Shown one piece after another: positions 14,754 through 22,140 of a DNA stretch of 64,000 nt; positions within the stretch are counted from its first letter, which is position 1; each line of letters opens with the position of its first letter. Made by a program: the position numbers and the translations under genes. Origin of the DNA: JBFMAI01 sp964462635 (GTDB lineage: Bacteria > Planctomycetota > Phycisphaerae > UBA1845 > Fen-1342). The DNA lies in NCBI GenBank assembly GCA_964462635.1, contig CAYWYJ010000003.1:5494-69493 (forward strand). The letters are read 5' to 3'. The notes under the pieces are model-generated. The model made no database searches. It saw only the letters and a list, made by a program, of their open reading frames with translations, and was not told the DNA's origin.

Positions 14754-15815
14754 TTAGAAGTCGAGCATAACCGGGCCGGAGACGTTGTTGATGCCGGCCA
14801 GGGCCGCCAGCGTCGCCCCGACGCCGCTCTCCAGCCCGTCCTGGGCGTCGAACTGCTTGCCGTCGCTGAGGCCGATGTACGCCTGCGTTGGCAGGCCCAG
14901 GTGCTTGCCGATCTCGTTGTACGCGCAATCGATCATCATCGTCTCGATCGCGCCCATCGGCGTCGTCTCGTAGCGCACGTCGAAGATCGCCGGCGAGCCG
15001 CCGTAGAGGATCGGCGCCCCGGGCCGGGCGATCTGGCTGATGACGATGCCGCTGAGCGTTTCGGCGGTGTGCTGGACGAGCGAGCCGACGAGCGTGACGG
15101 GGGCGACGAAGCCCGACAGCGGCATGGAGATGAACTCGACGGGGATGCCCGCCCGGGCGCAGTCCACCACGTTCTGCGAGGTGACGTCGCTCCACTTCAG
15201 CGGTGCCGTCGGGCAGCAACTAAAGATCGTCAGCGGCTTTTCGCGCAGGGCCTCCGCGGTCCCGCGCACGATGACTTGCAGGTCGCGCATCACGTCGAAC
15301 GCCTCGATCGTGAACGCCCCGGTCACGACCGGCTTGCGGCCCAGCAGCAAGCTCAGGAAGAGCCGGATGCTGTCCGAAATGCGCGGGTGAACGTCGCTGG
15401 GCACCAGGGCCGTGCTTTGCGAAGCCAGGTGCGGCAACCCGGCGACGGTCTTCGCGTAGCGCACGTAGTCGGCCGTGGTCGCCGGGCGGATCGCGCCGCT
15501 GTCCGTATCGAGGATGTTGATGGCGGCCGAGCCGGGCGTGAAGTACACGTTGTGACCGGCCAGCTCGTGCGTGGGCTCGCCGAAGGTATCGTACAGACGG
15601 ACGCAGCGTGGGGTCGTGGCCAGCGTCCGGCCGATGAGGTCGTCGGTCAGAAACACACGTTGCCGGTCGGCGGCGACCCGCGCCCCGTGACCGGCGAGCA
15701 GGTCCACTACGCCGGCGTTGTGGATCTCGACGCCGGTTTCGCGCAGCAGGTCGCGGGCCTCGGCCAGAATCCGCTCGATCAGCTCGTCCGTCAGAAACCG
15801 TACCACCGGTCGCAT
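14754..15815 (-). CDS. MttB-family (non-pyrrolysine) methyltransferase, N-terminal 353 residues
   Basis: Members of this family transfer a methyl group from a quaternary or tertiary amine (for example glycine betaine or trimethylamine) to a cognate corrinoid protein. TIM-barrel signatures include FTPGSAAINILD, ARAGIPVEFISMPLSG, ETLSGIVISQIARPGAPILYGG and AYIGLSDGKQFDAQ. The site that holds pyrrolysine in true MttB (before SDAK in the archaeal enzyme) reads GLSDGK here, so this is the Pyl-independent type. ATG 15815 has GGGAG nearby; longer upstream frames run into a repeat. Translation stops at TAA 14754-14756 well before the usual end, and the remainder lies at 14349-14735. Either the gene is decaying, the assembly has errors, or the stops are read through. 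Confidence 0.85.
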   Translation of the reverse strand: MRPVVRFLTDELIERILAEARDLLRETGVEIHNAGVVDLLAGHGARVAADRQRVFLTDDLIGRTLATTPRCVRLYDTFGEPTHELAGHNVYFTPGSAAINILDTDSGAIRPATTADYVRYAKTVAGLPHLASQSTALVPSDVHPRISDSIRLFLSLLLGRKPVVTGAFTIEAFDVMRDLQVIVRGTAEALREKPLTIFSCCPTAPLKWSDVTSQNVVDCARAGIPVEFISMPLSGFVAPVTLVGSLVQHTAETLSGIVISQIARPGAPILYGGSPAIFDVRYETTPMGAIETMMIDCAYNEIGKHLGLPTQAYIGLSDGKQFDAQDGLESGVGATLAALAGINNVSGPVMLDF

Positions 15816-15888
15816 GAGCACACTCCCGGGTCGCGGCCTGTGTCGCGAGCGCACCGGCTGAAACCCTTGGGGCTTTGCAATCGTGCGC

Positions 15889-15968
15889 CGGGGAGGGCGA
15901 GGCTGTCTCCTGCGGCGACCCTGCCGGCCTGCCGAGCCGTGGCTCGCCGGGAGGCTCGCCTTCCCGGC
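15889..15968. repeat. Family C palindrome upstream of mttB
   Basis: GGGGAGGGCGAGGCTG...CTGCCGAGCCGTGGCTCGCCGGGAGGC belongs to the family C units. It lies in the divergent space between mttB and the sigma-factor gene. Confidence 0.7.
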
Positions 15969-16040
15969 AAGCTCCACGCGCTCCGCACCGCGTGCTCCCA
16001 TCATACGGGCGAGCGTCCGAGAGAATAAGGGCCGCTAACA

Positions 16041-16100
16041 GCACCCTCGACCCGAGTGGTGGACGACTTGGCCCCGCACTGGCGTGCGGGGTTCGGATCT
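16041..16100 (+). repeat. Double-hairpin repeat, family B
   Basis: It shares GCTAACAGnACCC...GAGTGGTGG and GCCCCGCACTGGCGTGCGGGG with the unit at 55165-55224. Together with the family C unit it accounts for most of the 399-bp divergent space, which should also hold the promoters of mttB and the sigma-factor gene. Confidence 0.75.
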
Positions 16101-16214
16101 GCCGTTTGAGCCACCGCCGGCCGATGGTCGCGGCGGCCCGACCGAGGGACAATTTCAGGCCGGGCGGCGCGAACTTTCGACCGCCCTGGCGCGACGTACC
16201 CAATGGAGAGCCGC

Positions 16215-16727
16215 ATGGACGAGGCCGGGACACGGTTGGAAACGCTCTACCGCGAGCTGGGCCCGGCCCTGCTGTCGTACCTGCGGCGGCGGCTGGCGGA
16301 CCGGCACGCCGCCGAAGACCTGCTTCAGGAGACGTTTCTCCAGGCGGCCCGGCGGCTGGAGCGTGTGTCGCAAGCGGTCTCGCCGCGGGCCTGGCTGTAT
16401 ACGATCGCGCGCCGCGTGGCGGCGACGGGGTTGCGGCGCCGACGGCGAACTGAACCGCTGCCGGACGATGTTGCGGCGGAGACGCCCGCGGACGACCCGC
16501 GGCTGACCCAGGTGCGGGCCGCGATCGCGGAGTTGCCGGGCACGGTGCGGGAGACGCTGGAGCTGCGCTTGCGGTGCGAACTAACGTACGAGGAAATCGC
16601 AGCGGTGCTAAGCATCCCGGTGGGCACGGTACGGTCGCGGCTGCACTTGGCCCTGCAACGCTTGCGCGCGGCGACGAGGGAAACGGATGAACCACAGAGG
16701 CACAGAGACACAGAGAGCAGCAAATGA
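16215..16727 (+). CDS. ECF-type RNA polymerase sigma factor
   Basis: The protein has sigma region 2 (LRRRLADRHAAEDLLQETFLQAARRL, the DLLQETF core-binding helix) and region 4 (LPGTVRETLELRLRCELTYEEIAAVL..GTVRSRLHLALQRLR, the helix-turn-helix for the -35 element). Region 3 is absent, as usual for ECF factors. ATG 16215 is chosen over ATG 16203 because GGAGAG precedes it by about 6 nt. The last 13 residues (DEPQRHRDTESSK) and the stop are translated from the left end of a family A repeat that begins at 16691. A putative anti-sigma gene follows 280 bp downstream. Confidence 0.9.
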   Translation: MDEAGTRLETLYRELGPALLSYLRRRLADRHAAEDLLQETFLQAARRLERVSQAVSPRAWLYTIARRVAATGLRRRRRTEPLPDDVAAETPADDPRLTQVRAAIAELPGTVRETLELRLRCELTYEEIAAVLSIPVGTVRSRLHLALQRLRAATRETDEPQRHRDTESSK

Positions 16728-16978
16728 TCTGTCGTCGCGGTGGTATGCGCATCAGAGAATCTCGGTGGAGAAGTAGCGGATGATCTGCTTTCTCCGTGCC
16801 TCTGTACTACTAGCGATCGAACCCTTGTCGGCGCCAGAAGATTCTTCGGCGGCCGACGGCCGGTACGGAGCCCGGTCGCCAAATCCGCCGCAGGCGAGAC
16901 TCGCCGAGGCGAAGGCGACTCGCTGTGGCGAGCCGCTACGTTTGGTCACAGCTAGAGGCCGCGCTGTGCCTCTGTGGT
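16691..16978 (+). repeat. MITE-like composite repeat, family A, with perfect 15-bp terminal inverted repeats
   Basis: It opens with ACCACAGAGGCACAG and closes with CTGTGCCTCTGTGGT, an exact 15-bp inverted repeat, 288 bp end to end. Inside is the same block order as at 5253-5572: GCCTCTGTACTACTAGCGATCGA, CGGCCGGTACGGAGCCCGG, then CAGGCGAGACTCGCCGAGGC and TGTGGCGAGCCGCTACG. No transposase is encoded. Its left end supplies the 3' codons and stop of the sigma-factor gene, and its right end is 28 bp from the next start codon. Confidence 0.85.
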
Positions 16979-17006
16979 GATGCTCCCCGTGCGGTGAGGT
17001 GTGAAC

Positions 17007-17522
17007 ATGGACGGTGAAATACTGGATCGGTTGTTGATGGACCGGGCGCTCGGCGGGCTGTCGCCGGATGTTGAAGCGCTCCTGGCCGCCTATCTGGAAC
17101 AAACGCCCACGGCCGCGGCGCGGGCCGGCGACTACAACGCGGCGGCCGACGCGGCCCGGCAGGTGCTGCGCGGTGACCGACCGGCGACGCTGCCGCCGTT
17201 CCCGGCGATTCGTTTGCACCAGGTCGCGGAGGCCCGCCGCCGGTTGCGACTGGTGCGCCAGGTAGCGGGTCTGGCGGCGGCCCTGGTGCTGGGCGTGGGG
17301 CTGGGGGCGGGGCTGTTTCGAGGGCAGGCCCCCAGCGGTGGGACAGTGACCCCCGTCGGCGTGGATCACCAATTGGCCGCCGCTGATGAGCGGCCCGCGG
17401 CCGGTGATTTCTGGTCGGCGGTACGCCTGTACGAGCGGGCCCGCCACATGCGTCAAACGAGTTCGGCACGGTTGATTTGGGACTCCGCGGTCAGTCGGCC
17501 GCGTGTCGGAGGTGAGTCATGA
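17007..17522 (+). CDS. Putative anti-sigma factor (single-pass membrane protein)
   Basis: A 171-aa protein with an N-terminal soluble segment (MDGEILDRLLMDRALGGLSPDVEALLAAYLE), a basic stretch, one membrane helix near residues 85-105 (VAGLAAALVLGVGLGAGLF) and a short external tail. This arrangement and its position between an ECF sigma gene and an envelope lipoprotein gene fit an anti-sigma factor that senses outside conditions. The zinc-binding HxxxCxxC motif is missing, so it is not a ZAS-type protein. ATG 17007 has GAGG upstream. Its stop overlaps the next start by 4 nt (ATGA). Confidence 0.65.
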   Translation: MDGEILDRLLMDRALGGLSPDVEALLAAYLEQTPTAAARAGDYNAAADAARQVLRGDRPATLPPFPAIRLHQVAEARRRLRLVRQVAGLAAALVLGVGLGAGLFRGQAPSGGTVTPVGVDHQLAAADERPAAGDFWSAVRLYERARHMRQTSSARLIWDSAVSRPRVGGES

Positions 17523-18958
17523 AATCGCGATGGCTGGTACTCTCGGTGCTCTTCACAACGTTGGCCCTGGCGGGCTGTCTGCCCGAGAAGCGTGTGCTTT
17601 GGTCGCCGGACGGGAAGTGGGCGCTGGTCCGCGGCGACGAGGGACTCTATCTGTGCGACGAGGGCGGGCAGCTCTCTCCGCGGATGGCGGAGCGTGTCGA
17701 TGCCGTCACTTGGATGCCCGATTCGCGGCAGATCATCCTGTCGCGCCGCGAGCCGGTGCATACATGGGCCGAGATGGCCGCGGTGATGTCGCCGGAACGT
17801 CGGGCCGAAGTCGAAGCCCGCGGGCCGAAGTTCCGCTCCGAGCTGCTGGCGCACGAGGGCGAATGGGACACCTTCAAGCCGCGCTCACTCGGCGGACTGA
17901 GCGGCGGGGAGGCCCTGGCGTTGCTGCTCTATGTGCGCGAGCGCCGCGACGCCGCCCTGGTTCAGAGAATGGGCGACAAGTGGGCGGACATCGAGAAAGT
18001 GGTGGGGGCGGTACACCTGTTCCAGCGGGGGCGAATTGACGACGCCGGCGGGCTCACGCTCGGCGACGTGCTCCTGCGTGACGTGGACAACTTCCAGGAG
18101 CTGCGTGTTTCGCCACAAGGCCGGTTCGTGGCTTACCGACGCCCGATGACAGACGAAGACCACACGCAGTGCATCTCGGTCCTGCCCCTGAAGGCGGGGG
18201 CCGCGCCGCGGGCCGTGGCCGAGCATGCGGCCCAGTTCTACGACTGGTCGCCCGACGGCCGCGCCATCGTCTACGCCGCCACGAAACGCGCCATGACCGA
18301 CGAGTCCGACGAGCTGCGGCTCGGGACGCTCCTCCGGCAGCCGGTGGCCGGGGAAGACGGGGCAATACTCGAGGAACTGCCGGAGCCGGACGAGCTGGCG
18401 GGGCTGGTGTTTCAGCCGGAGGTCCGCGTGCGGTGCCTGAGCGACGGGCGGATTCTGTTCGCCTCGTTCGAGATGGGGCTGCCCTGCACCGCCAAGGACA
18501 TGCCGCAGCGGGCGGCGCTGTTCGCCGTACACCCGGAGCGGTACCCGGGCGTCCTGCGGCTGGTGTCGCGGCAGGTCGAGCCCGAGCTGCCCGACGCGAT
18601 GGCGCTGTTTGAGGTCAGCCCCGACGAGCAGCACGTCAGCATCCCGGGGATGGACGGCCGGGTCGTCGTGCTGACGCTGGCCACCGGGGCGATCTGTGAG
18701 GTCGTGGCCAAGGACGAAGTGGACCGGCTGCGCACGGAGCCCGCGTGGCGTACCGACGATGAGCTCACGGTCGGCGTGGTGCCGGGGGCTGAGGGGGCGA
18801 AGGAGCGTGCCCAGGTCGCCCTGGCCCGCATCAACTGGGCCACCTGCACCGCCGAGCGCCGCATCATCAGCAGCGCGTGGCCCGATGAAGCCGTCATCGG
18901 CGTGCTCGCGGACAAGCCCAAGCCAGAGGAGACCCAGGCGGATTCAGCCCCTCAGTAG
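17519..18958 (+). CDS. Lipoprotein with WD40/TolB-like repeats
   Basis: A signal peptide ends in the lipobox LAGC with Cys20 as the lipidated residue. The mature part has propeller blades of the WSPDGKWALV type (RVLWSPDGKWALVRG, AVTWMPDSRQIILSR, LRVSPQGRFVAYR, YDWSPDGRAIVYA, FEVSPDEQHVSI), as in TolB-like beta-propellers. No enzymatic motif is seen. It is translationally coupled to the preceding membrane protein, so it may be the extracytoplasmic partner of that sigma/anti-sigma circuit or simply share its transcript. Confidence 0.75.
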   Translation: MKSRWLVLSVLFTTLALAGCLPEKRVLWSPDGKWALVRGDEGLYLCDEGGQLSPRMAERVDAVTWMPDSRQIILSRREPVHTWAEMAAVMSPERRAEVEARGPKFRSELLAHEGEWDTFKPRSLGGLSGGEALALLLYVRERRDAALVQRMGDKWADIEKVVGAVHLFQRGRIDDAGGLTLGDVLLRDVDNFQELRVSPQGRFVAYRRPMTDEDHTQCISVLPLKAGAAPRAVAEHAAQFYDWSPDGRAIVYAATKRAMTDESDELRLGTLLRQPVAGEDGAILEELPEPDELAGLVFQPEVRVRCLSDGRILFASFEMGLPCTAKDMPQRAALFAVHPERYPGVLRLVSRQVEPELPDAMALFEVSPDEQHVSIPGMDGRVVVLTLATGAICEVVAKDEVDRLRTEPAWRTDDELTVGVVPGAEGAKERAQVALARINWATCTAERRIISSAWPDEAVIGVLADKPKPEETQADSAPQ

Positions 18959-18984
18959 GCGGCGTGCCACAGCGTGCTGCTCGC

Positions 18985-19026
18985 GTCACCCGGACGGGGC
19001 TCGTCCAACGGCCCCGTCCGGGTGAC
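18985..19026. terminator. Bidirectional hairpin terminator between the lipoprotein gene and atpD
   Basis: GTCACCCGGACGGGGC at 18985-19000 and GCCCCGTCCGGGTGAC at 19011-19026 form a perfect 16-bp stem with a 10-nt loop. It sits between two convergent genes, 26 bp after the lipoprotein stop and about 110 bp after the atpD stop. No T-run follows on either side. Confidence 0.65.
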
Positions 19027-19134
19027 GCCGTGGAGCCCCGGAAGACGCCCGACCCGTCGTCGGCGGCGCGCTGGGGCCACGGCGCGGTTGTGCTGGGTGA
19101 CGCCCCCCCCGCGAGCTACCCGGCCGAACCCGGA

Positions 19135-20592
19135 TTAGCCCTCGGCCTTCATCTTTTCGGCTTTCTCCGCGGCCATTTCGATCGGGCCGACGTACATGAA
19201 CGCCGCCTCGGGAAGGTGGTCCCACTTGCCCGCGCACAGCTCCTTGAAGCTGCGGAGCGTCTCCTCGATCTTGGTGTAGTTGCCGGGGAAGCCCGTGAAT
19301 TGCTCGGCGACGAAGAACGGCTGGCTGAAGAAGCGCTCGATCTTGCGGGCGCGGGCCACGATGAGCTTGTCCTCCTCGCTCAGCTCCTCCACGCCGAGAA
19401 TCGCGATGATGTCCTGGAGGCTGCGGTAGCGTTGGAGGATCTCCTGCACCCGGCGGGCGATCTGGTAGTGCTCCTCGCCGACGACGCCCGGGTCGAGCGC
19501 CCGGCTGGACGATCCCAGCGGGTCGATGGCGGGATAGATGCCCTTCTCGGCGATGCCGCGCTCCAGCACGATGAACGCGTCCAGGTGGGTGAACGTCGTC
19601 GCGGGGGCGGGGTCGGTGAGGTCGTCCGCCGGCACGTACACGGCCTGCACGGACGTGACCGCGCCCTTGGTCGTCGAGGTGATCCGCTCCTGGAGCTCGC
19701 CCATCTCGGTGCCGAGGGTGGGCTGATATCCGACGGCCGACGGCATCCGGCCCAGCAGTGCAGAGACTTCGCTGCCGGCTTGGGAGAAACGGAAGATGTT
19801 GTCCACGAACAGGAGCGTGTCGGCCCCGGACTCGTCGCGGAAGTACTCCGCCATGGTCAGCGCGCTGAGGGCGGCCCGCAGACGCGCGCCCGGCGGCTCG
19901 TTCATCTGCCCGAAGACCATCGCGGTCTGGTCGATGACCGACTTGCCCGTGTTGCCGATCTTCGCTTCCTGCATCTCCAGCCACAGGTCGTTGCCCTCGC
20001 GGGTGCGTTCGCCGACGCCGGCGAAAACCGAGAAGCCGCCGTGCTGGGTGGCGATGCGGGCAATGAGCTCCTGAATGACCACGGTCTTGCCGAGGCCGGC
20101 CCCGCCGAACAGGCCGATCTTGCCGCCGCGGACGAAGGGGACCAGCAAGTCGATGACCTTGATGCCGGTCTCGAACTGCTCGGTCTTCGGCGTGAGCTCG
20201 GAAAACTCCGGTGGGTCGCGGTGGATGGGCTCGGTGCGCCCGGCCTGGACGGGGCCGCGGCCGTCGATGGGTTCGCCGACGAGGTTGAAGACGCGGCCGA
20301 GGGTACACTCGCCGACGGGGACGCGGATGGGGCCGCCGAGGTCGACGACGGGCATGCCGCGGACGAGGCCGTCGGTGGAGCCCAGGGCGATGGCGCGGAC
20401 CTTGCTGCCGCCGAGGTGTTGGGCGACCTCGCACCACAGCGTGCGCTTCGTGGTTTCGCCGCTGAGGGTGGTCGAGACCTCGATTTGCAGGCCGTTGTGG
20501 AGGTTAGGGAGCTGGTCGGGGTCGAACTCGGCGTCGAGGGTGGAGCCGATGACCTGGACGATCTTGCCGGTGTTCTGCGCGCTTGTCACCAT
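19135..20592 (-). CDS. atpD: ATP synthase F1 subunit beta
   Basis: Catalytic subunit of F1. The P-loop is GGAGLGKTV (usually GGAGVGKTV), followed by AGVGERTREGNDLW with the catalytic glutamate region, LLFVDNIFRFSQAGSEVSALLGRMPSAVGYQPTL split across the Walker B and catch-loop segments, and the DELSEED-like ELSEEDKLIV. At 485 aa it is full length. It is the last gene of the operon on the minus strand. No epsilon subunit gene (atpC), which normally follows, is present before the terminator hairpin. A 122-bp inverted-repeat element separates it from atpG. Confidence 0.98.
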   Translation of the reverse strand: MVTSAQNTGKIVQVIGSTLDAEFDPDQLPNLHNGLQIEVSTTLSGETTKRTLWCEVAQHLGGSKVRAIALGSTDGLVRGMPVVDLGGPIRVPVGECTLGRVFNLVGEPIDGRGPVQAGRTEPIHRDPPEFSELTPKTEQFETGIKVIDLLVPFVRGGKIGLFGGAGLGKTVVIQELIARIATQHGGFSVFAGVGERTREGNDLWLEMQEAKIGNTGKSVIDQTAMVFGQMNEPPGARLRAALSALTMAEYFRDESGADTLLFVDNIFRFSQAGSEVSALLGRMPSAVGYQPTLGTEMGELQERITSTTKGAVTSVQAVYVPADDLTDPAPATTFTHLDAFIVLERGIAEKGIYPAIDPLGSSSRALDPGVVGEEHYQIARRVQEILQRYRSLQDIIAILGVEELSEEDKLIVARARKIERFFSQPFFVAEQFTGFPGNYTKIEETLRSFKELCAGKWDHLPEAAFMYVGPIEMAAEKAEKMKAEG

Positions 20593-20618
20593 GGACGACT
20601 CCCATGAAACCAGAACTC

Positions 20619-20740
20619 ACCACAGAGACACAGAGGCACAGAGGAATGACGAACTATGGCCGCGTTGCGCGCTCCGGACCGCGAACGCGCAACGGGACCA
20701 CACCTGGAGGTTCTTCTCTGTGTCTCTGGGCCTCTGTGGT
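20619..20740. repeat. Short inverted-repeat element between atpG and atpD
   Basis: The left end ACCACAGAGACACAGAGGC is answered at the right by TCTCTGGGCCTCTGTGGT (imperfect terminal inverted repeats of about 27 bp). The 70-bp middle has an inner palindrome-like CGCGTTGCG...CGAACGCGCAAC. It is related to the ends of the family A elements at 5.3 and 16.7 kb but lacks their core. Confidence 0.8.
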
Positions 20741-20749
20741 TCATCTTCG

Positions 20750-21649
20750 TCACTGCACGGCATTGGCTCCGCCGACGATGTCCGCCAGCTCGAGCGTGAT
20801 CTGCGATTGCCGGGCCCGGTTGTACTGCCGCGTGAGGTAGCGGATCATGTCGCCGGCGGCGTCGGTCGCGGCCTTCATCGCCACCATCCGGGCCACCTGC
20901 TCGCTCACGATCGCGTCGTTGAAACACTGGTACAGGCGGACCTTCACCGCCTCGGGAATCAGTCGCGCCAGCAGCTCGGCCGGCGGTGGCGAGAACTCGA
21001 ACTCGACCTGCCGGCGCGGGGCCTCGCGGGCCCCGGCGGCGGCGGGGGCGACGGGCGACTCGGGCGCCGGCGTCTCGATCGGCAGGAGCTGGGCCACGGT
21101 CGGCCGCTGCACGCCGACGCTGTGGAACTGCATGTACACGACATCGACCCGCGCGACCTCGCCGGCCGCGTAGAGCCGCATGTAGCGTTCGGCCATCTCG
21201 GCCACGCGGTCGAAGGCGATGCGGTCCTCCACGTCGGTGATCTTCACCGCCACCTCGACCCGCAGGAACTTCAGGTAGTTGATGCCCTTCTTGCCCACGA
21301 CCTCCATCGTCGGCGTCAGGCCGGACGACTCCAGCGTGCGGCGGGTCTCGAGCACCTGCCGCAGGACGCCCGCGTTGTACGACCCGCACAGGCCGCGATT
21401 GGAGGTGATGACCAGGAGGAGGCTTTGGCCCTCGGCGTCGTTGGGGCGCAACAGCGGGTGGTCCACGGCGGCCTGTCCGCCGAGGGTCTGGATCAGCTCG
21501 GTGAGTTTGCGCGTGTAGGGTTGCGACGCGACGGCGCGTTGCAGGCACTTCTGGAAGCGCGCGGTGGCGATGAGCTGCATCGTCTGCGTGATCTTCTTGA
21601 TGTTCTGCACCGCCTTGCGGCGTTTGATGATCGCGCGGGCTTTAGCCAT
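20750..21649 (-). CDS. atpG: ATP synthase F1 subunit gamma
   Basis: The central rotor stalk. Hallmarks are the N-terminal helix MAKARAIIKRRKAVQNIKKI and TQTMQLIATARFQK, the motif VITSNRGLCGSYNAGVL, and the C-terminal helix VARMVAMKAATDAAGDMIR with NRARQSQITLELADIVGGANA. An insertion around residues 195-225 rich in Pro/Ala/Glu (ETPAPESPVAPAAAGAREAP) makes it slightly longer (299 aa) than the common 285-290 aa. Confidence 0.97.
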   Translation of the reverse strand: MAKARAIIKRRKAVQNIKKITQTMQLIATARFQKCLQRAVASQPYTRKLTELIQTLGGQAAVDHPLLRPNDAEGQSLLLVITSNRGLCGSYNAGVLRQVLETRRTLESSGLTPTMEVVGKKGINYLKFLRVEVAVKITDVEDRIAFDRVAEMAERYMRLYAAGEVARVDVVYMQFHSVGVQRPTVAQLLPIETPAPESPVAPAAAGAREAPRRQVEFEFSPPPAELLARLIPEAVKVRLYQCFNDAIVSEQVARMVAMKAATDAAGDMIRYLTRQYNRARQSQITLELADIVGGANAVQ

Positions 21650-21659
21650 GGCTCACAGC

Positions 21660-22140
21660 CAATTCAAAAGGAAAAAGGCAGAATGCACAAAGTCACTCAC
21701 CGTCGTCTCGTTTCTGACGCGAGCGCTTGACAATGCTCGTCAGGATGCAGATCAGCTCGTCACTCTCGTTGATCAGCGAATCCAGGCGCTTGGCGGTGAG
21801 CAACTCCGCATCCACAATCAACCGCAGCCAATAGCGGGTCTCCAGGGCTTCGCCCCGGGCGATGTTCATCTTCCGAATGAACTCGCGCCGGGTGTGGGTC
21901 CCTTGGGCCTCTTCGACGTTGGCCCCGATCGAGGTTCCCGAGCGCGCGAGCTGTCGGCTCAGCGTAAGGCCCGCGATGTCCCGGGGGAGCGAACGGACCA
22001 CGCGCAACGCCCGTACCGCGAACCGCCGCGTCCGCTCCTCAATGTCCCGCGCCGTGCGTGCCATGTTTGTCACCGCGCCGAAGAACCAATGTGTGTCCGC
22101 GCGCCCCTTTTTGACTTCTTCATTTTTCCTTCTGCATTTG
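21660..22140. repeat. Inverted A-rich repeats (family F) bounding the four-helix-bundle gene in the atp operon
   Basis: AATTCAAAAGGAAAAAGGC at about 21661-21679, followed by AGAATGCACAAAG, faces its approximate complement at 22104-22140 (TTTTTGACTTCTTCATTTT, TCCTTCTGCATTTG). The enclosed interval holds only the four-helix-bundle gene. The right arm overlaps the last codons of atpA. Confidence 0.65.
21693..22064 (-). CDS. Four-helix-bundle protein (S23 / 23S rRNA intervening-sequence protein family)
   Basis: A 123-aa basic helical protein of the family often encoded in 23S rRNA intervening sequences (TIGR02436 type) and structurally related to Avd of DGRs. Family marks are FAVRALRVVRSLPRD, SRQLARSGTSIGANVEEAQG and FIRKMNIARGEALETRYWLRL. 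It is inserted between atpA and atpG in the same orientation, where no ATP synthase subunit belongs. A-rich inverted repeats bound it. Its function is unknown; relatives form pentameric rings with a positive surface, suggesting nucleic-acid binding. It does not appear to belong to the local DGR, which has its own Avd. Confidence 0.88.
   Translation of the reverse strand: MARTARDIEERTRRFAVRALRVVRSLPRDIAGLTLSRQLARSGTSIGANVEEAQGTHTRREFIRKMNIARGEALETRYWLRLIVDAELLTAKRLDSLINESDELICILTSIVKRSRQKRDDGE

Noticed and set aside
14736..14756. Pyrrolysine codon in the mttB-like gene
   Set aside because: The stops are TAA, not TAG, and lie about 30 codons after the pyrrolysine site, which here reads as ordinary residues (GLSDGK). 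No pyl genes are seen.
21693..22064. A second DGR with its own avd
   Set aside because: No reverse transcriptase, template or variable repeat is found around it, and the sequence is of the S23 rRNA-intervening type.
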